From Methylocystis echinoides (GTDB lineage: Bacteria; Pseudomonadota; Alphaproteobacteria; Rhizobiales; Beijerinckiaceae), in assembly GCF_027923385.1 (NCBI RefSeq), contig NZ_BSEC01000001.1:3260001-3324000 (forward strand): a stretch of DNA of 64,000 bases. The letters run 5' to 3'. Shown here in pieces: positions 61,132 to 64,000 of the stretch (position 1 is the first letter of the stretch; each line of letters starts with the position of its first letter). Made by a program: the position numbers and the translations under genes. The notes below the pieces were generated by a model. That model worked only from the letters and a program-made list of their open reading frames with translations. It made no database searches and was not told the DNA's origin.

Positions 61132-61344
61132 GACGCGGCTCCCGGAAAGGCCCGCGAACGGCGGCGCCAGACTGACGACAATGTGTCCTGCGCGGGTTGA
61201 GCACAGGTAAACGCGCGTCCATACGACCAAAGACGGGATGGCAACCAAAAGAAAACCATGGCCGCCCCGGTCGCCGCCAACCGTCGGACATTTAGCAGTC
61301 ACTTAAGACAGCTTTGCGAGTCTGCGCTCAATCAGGAGCGTCCT

Positions 61345-63213
61345 TTGCGTTATTTTGTGCGTCACGTCGTAACCCTCCAGAGCCCGGCCCGCTGGATCGA
61401 TCATCTCGTCCAGGAGAGCGCGCCCAACAGTACCCTCGACGCCGCGCGGCGACGCTCCTTCATCCTACCGCGCCTCGCCTTTTCGGGCGCCGCGCTGGTG
61501 GCGGCGCCGGTTGGCTTCGTCCTCGGCGGCGCGCCGTCCGAACATCAGGCGCTGATCTTCCTTCTCACGCAGACGCCTCTGGCGAGCGTCGCCCTGCTCG
61601 CGCGCAGCGGCCGGCTCGACATGGCGCAGAGCCTGTCCATCTTCGGCTGGCTGGCCATGGCGGCGTGCGTCGGCGCGCTCGGCGAGGGCTACGCGCCGGT
61701 CGCGGTCGCTTTCGTGGCGGTCGCGCTCGTGGAAACCGCGCTTGCGCGGCGCGTCATGACATTTCTCGCGGGCGCCGCCGCAGTGGCGATGCTGGCCGTC
61801 GCGGCGGGCGCGACGACGCCGCCCGACCTCGACAGCCTCACTTTCGCCGCCGCGCCGCTGCTGGTGACGGCGCCGCCGCTGCTCTACGCCGCCCTGCTCA
61901 CCATGTGCGCGATTCGCGCCGAGGACCGTCGCAGCCAGGCGCAGTCCAGCGACGCGCGCGATCTGCGCCTCCTGACCGACGCCATTGGCGACATCGTTCT
62001 CCACCTCGATCGCAGCGGCGCGGTCGCCGGCGTCATCGGCGACACGCACCGCACCTATGGGCTCGACCGGCGCGACCTCGTCGGCCGCGGCTTTTTCCAG
62101 CGCGTGCACATCGCCGACCGGCCCGCCTTCCTCAAACTCGTCTCCGACGCCGCCGCGCACAGCGCGCCGCTCACCGATCTGCTGCGCGTGCAGATCGGCG
62201 TGAATCCTTCCGCGTCGGGCGACTATGTCGAACCGATCTTCAATTATTTCGACGCGCGCATGTGCCGCGCCCAGCCCGCCGTCAACGAGGCGAGCGGCGA
62301 GGCGATCGAGACCTTCGTGCCGGTCGTCTGCATCTTGCGCGACGTCACCGCGCAGAAGCAGGCCGACGAGGCGATCGCGGCGGCGCGCGCCGAGAGCGAG
62401 CGCGCGACGGCGATAAAGACGCGCTTTCTCGCAAATGTCAGCCATGAGTTGCGCACGCCGCTCAACGCCATCATCGGCTTTTCGGAAATGCTGTCCAACC
62501 CGGCCGTGGCGCCGAGCGATCCGGCGAAGCAGCGCGAATATGCGGGCATCATCGCCAGTTCCGGCAACCATCTGCTGGAGGTCGTCAACACCATCCTCGA
62601 CATGTCCAAGATCGAGGCCGGTTCGATGCAGCTCTCCCCGGAGCCCTTCGCGCTGGCGGCGCTGATCGATCAGTGCTGCAACATGGTGCAACTGAAAGCC
62701 GATCAGGGCGGCGTGAAAATTGTGCGCGATTACCGCCGCGACATCGGGGAGATCGTCGGCGACCGGCGCGCCTGCAAGCAGATCCTGCTCAATCTTCTCT
62801 CCAACGCGGTGAAATTCACGCCGGCGGGCGGCAGGGTCGGCGTGCGCGTCGCGCCGGAGGGCAATCATCTCGCCATCACCGTCACGGACACCGGCATCGG
62901 CATTGCGCCCGCCGATCTGACGCGACTGGGCGACCCCTTCTTTCAGGCGAGCGCGACGCATGATCGCGCCTATGAGGGCACCGGGCTCGGGCTGTCGGTG
63001 GTGCGTGGTCTCGTCGGCCTTCATGGCGGAACGATCACCGTCGAAAGCGCCGTCAGGAAAGGCGCCTCCTTCACGGTGCGCCTGCCGCTCGACTGCCGTG
63101 CGCATGAGACCCGCGCCCCCGCCCCCGCAAAGATCGAAGCCATCCCGCGCCATGGCGCCGTCATCGGCGCGGATATCCGCAACGAAGAAGAAATGGTGAA
63201 ACAAATTGCGTGA
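61345..63213 (+). CDS. Membrane sensor histidine kinase with PAS domain (DivJ/PleC-like)
   Basis: 622 residues from a TTG at 61345 with AGGAG six bases upstream; an ATG at 61258 is the alternative. Five or six N-terminal membrane helices (about residues 40-195) are followed by a PAS-like domain (LTDAIGDIVLHLDRSGAV... YGLDRRDLVGRGFF), then HisKA with His367 in SHELRTPLNAIIGFSEM, and an HATPase with NLLSNAVKFTP, DTGIGI and GTGLGLSVVRGL. It autophosphorylates His367 and passes the phosphate to a response regulator not encoded here. The H-box and layout recall DivJ/PleC cell-cycle kinases that act on DivK, but orthology is unproven. Confidence 0.9.
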   Translation: MRYFVRHVVTLQSPARWIDHLVQESAPNSTLDAARRRSFILPRLAFSGAALVAAPVGFVLGGAPSEHQALIFLLTQTPLASVALLARSGRLDMAQSLSIFGWLAMAACVGALGEGYAPVAVAFVAVALVETALARRVMTFLAGAAAVAMLAVAAGATTPPDLDSLTFAAAPLLVTAPPLLYAALLTMCAIRAEDRRSQAQSSDARDLRLLTDAIGDIVLHLDRSGAVAGVIGDTHRTYGLDRRDLVGRGFFQRVHIADRPAFLKLVSDAAAHSAPLTDLLRVQIGVNPSASGDYVEPIFNYFDARMCRAQPAVNEASGEAIETFVPVVCILRDVTAQKQADEAIAAARAESERATAIKTRFLANVSHELRTPLNAIIGFSEMLSNPAVAPSDPAKQREYAGIIASSGNHLLEVVNTILDMSKIEAGSMQLSPEPFALAALIDQCCNMVQLKADQGGVKIVRDYRRDIGEIVGDRRACKQILLNLLSNAVKFTPAGGRVGVRVAPEGNHLAITVTDTGIGIAPADLTRLGDPFFQASATHDRAYEGTGLGLSVVRGLVGLHGGTITVESAVRKGASFTVRLPLDCRAHETRAPAPAKIEAIPRHGAVIGADIRNEEEMVKQIA

Positions 63214-64000
63214 CGCTTCGCTCAGCGCCCAGAAGTTCGACGACTTCCCCGAGGAGCGCGCCGCGCCGAAGCGCCGCGCCTCCGGCCCCGCACGCGCCCC
63301 GCGATCGAACGAGGGTCGCGGTCCCGCCAAGAAGCGCCGGCTCGGCGCGATGGCGCTTTTCGCCATTGGCGGCCTCGCCCTCATCGGCGTGCCGATGAAC
63401 GCGCTCTTCTTCCAGGACGGCCGCCATCCGACGCCGCTGTTCTCGGCGCATGTTCTCGTGCCCGAGAAGCCCGTCCCCGTCGAACCGCCAACCCCGCCGG
63501 TGCGCCCGAAGGTCGATAACGCCCGCGTGGAGGCGGAAACGCCGAAAGCCGACGCGGCGCCCAAAGCGCGGAGCGACGCGAAGATCGATCCGCTGGCGGA
63601 AATTCTGAAGGCAGACGCGGTCCCGCCCGCCCGGGCCGCGAAGGTCGAAAAGGTCGACAAGGTCGACAAGGTCGAAAAGAAGCGCGAGGTCGTTGCGAGC
63701 CGCGATCAGATCGGCGTCCTGCTGGGCGCCGGCGCCGCGAAGACAGCCGCCCCGAAGACGGCCGCCCCTACGCCGCCGGCGCCCATAGCGACGGCCCCGG
63801 CCGGCCCGGACCGCAACGTGCTCTCGGCGCAGCGCGCCCTTCAGCGCCTCGGCTATGTGGTGAAGCCGGACGGCGTGATGAGCCCCGGGCTGAAAAAGAC
63901 CATCGAGCGCTTCGAGCGCGACAATGGTCTCCCGGTCAGCGGCGAACTCACCGCGAAGGTGACGAAGGCGATCGCAGCCCGCGCCGCCGCCCCGCATCCG
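63206..64000 (+). CDS. Peptidoglycan-binding domain protein, 3' end cut by the window
   Basis: 265 residues visible from a TTG at 63206 that overlaps the kinase stop by eight bases; GGTGA is upstream. There is no ATG start, so simple ORF scans miss it. After a basic cytoplasmic N-terminus comes one membrane helix (AMALFAIGGLALIGVPMNALF, about residues 52-72), a Pro/Lys/Ala-rich spacer with a KVDKVDKVEK repeat, and a PG_binding_1 domain (SAQRALQRLGYVVKPDGVM, IERFERDNGLPVSGELT). It is probably anchored in the inner membrane and touches the cell wall. Overlap with the kinase gene suggests a joint function. Confidence 0.85.
   Translation, partial: MRDASLSAQKFDDFPEERAAPKRRASGPARAPRSNEGRGPAKKRRLGAMALFAIGGLALIGVPMNALFFQDGRHPTPLFSAHVLVPEKPVPVEPPTPPVRPKVDNARVEAETPKADAAPKARSDAKIDPLAEILKADAVPPARAAKVEKVDKVDKVEKKREVVASRDQIGVLLGAGAAKTAAPKTAAPTPPAPIATAPAGPDRNVLSAQRALQRLGYVVKPDGVMSPGLKKTIERFERDNGLPVSGELTAKVTKAIAARAAAPHP

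Noticed and set aside
1..64000. CRISPR arrays, rRNA, tRNA and self-splicing introns
   Set aside because: No regularly spaced repeats, no rRNA core sequences, and no T-arm plus acceptor-stem pattern was found by eye on either strand.

Overview
This is a GC-rich alphaproteobacterial chromosome segment, most likely from the Rhizobiales. It carries a rhizobial-type ccoNOQP-ccoGHIS (fixNOQP-fixGHIS) set, an EipA/DUF1134 envelope protein, a DUF4239 protein, a carA/yqeY pair and a DivJ/PleC-like kinase. An octaheme hydroxylamine oxidoreductase (HaoA) followed by a HaoB-like protein is best known outside ammonia oxidisers from methanotrophs, so a type II methanotroph (Methylocystis/Methylosinus-like) is my best guess. 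No pmo or mmo gene is in the window to prove it.

Layout. 1-2750: a cut lytic transglycosylase and a beta-CASP metallo-beta-lactamase-fold protein. 2895-12162 (minus): a high-affinity cbb3 oxidase structural operon and its assembly/copper-loading genes, with two FNR/FixK-like boxes upstream of ccoN. 12491-26314: a small SH3 protein, then a 13-kb plus-strand envelope operon made of a 1711-residue exported beta-rich protein, a thioester-containing alpha-2-macroglobulin and PBP1C. 26478-30479: a phosphatase, haoA, haoB and a small exported protein. 30602-33402: a MocR-type regulator facing three small membrane ORFs across a set of direct repeats, then a glycine-rich exported protein. 33403-34179: an intergenic region with a candidate sRNA. 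34180-41097: a DUF4239 protein and a tripartite divalent-metal efflux system. 41568-45256: EipA-like protein, a coiled-coil membrane protein, YciI, EVE and ThiD. 45366-50201: the most unusual part, two Pro/Asn/Ser-rich proteins of different composition from their surroundings; the larger has a KKRKR basic cluster and two related helix-turn-helix units at its C-terminus. 50244-64000: yqeY, carA, a lipoprotein, a DUF2975/DUF2975/XRE cassette, a zinc-peptidase-like protein, copC-copD, a YefM-YoeB toxin-antitoxin pair, lepA, coiled-coil proteins, a membrane sensor kinase and a cut peptidoglycan-binding protein.

Short GC-rich inverted-repeat elements of one mosaic family lie between many genes (about 2.8, 4.2, 8.6, 29.1, 47.1, 52.1, 54.4 and 60.0 kb). 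One of them appears to form the C-terminal coding sequence of ccoI.

Best candidates for new biology: the effector-like proteins at 45.4-50.2 kb with a symmetric operator at about -40 of the first, the anti-Shine-Dalgarno candidate sRNA near 33.9 kb, and the MocR/micropeptide locus near 32.3 kb. All calls are by eye; no database search was run.
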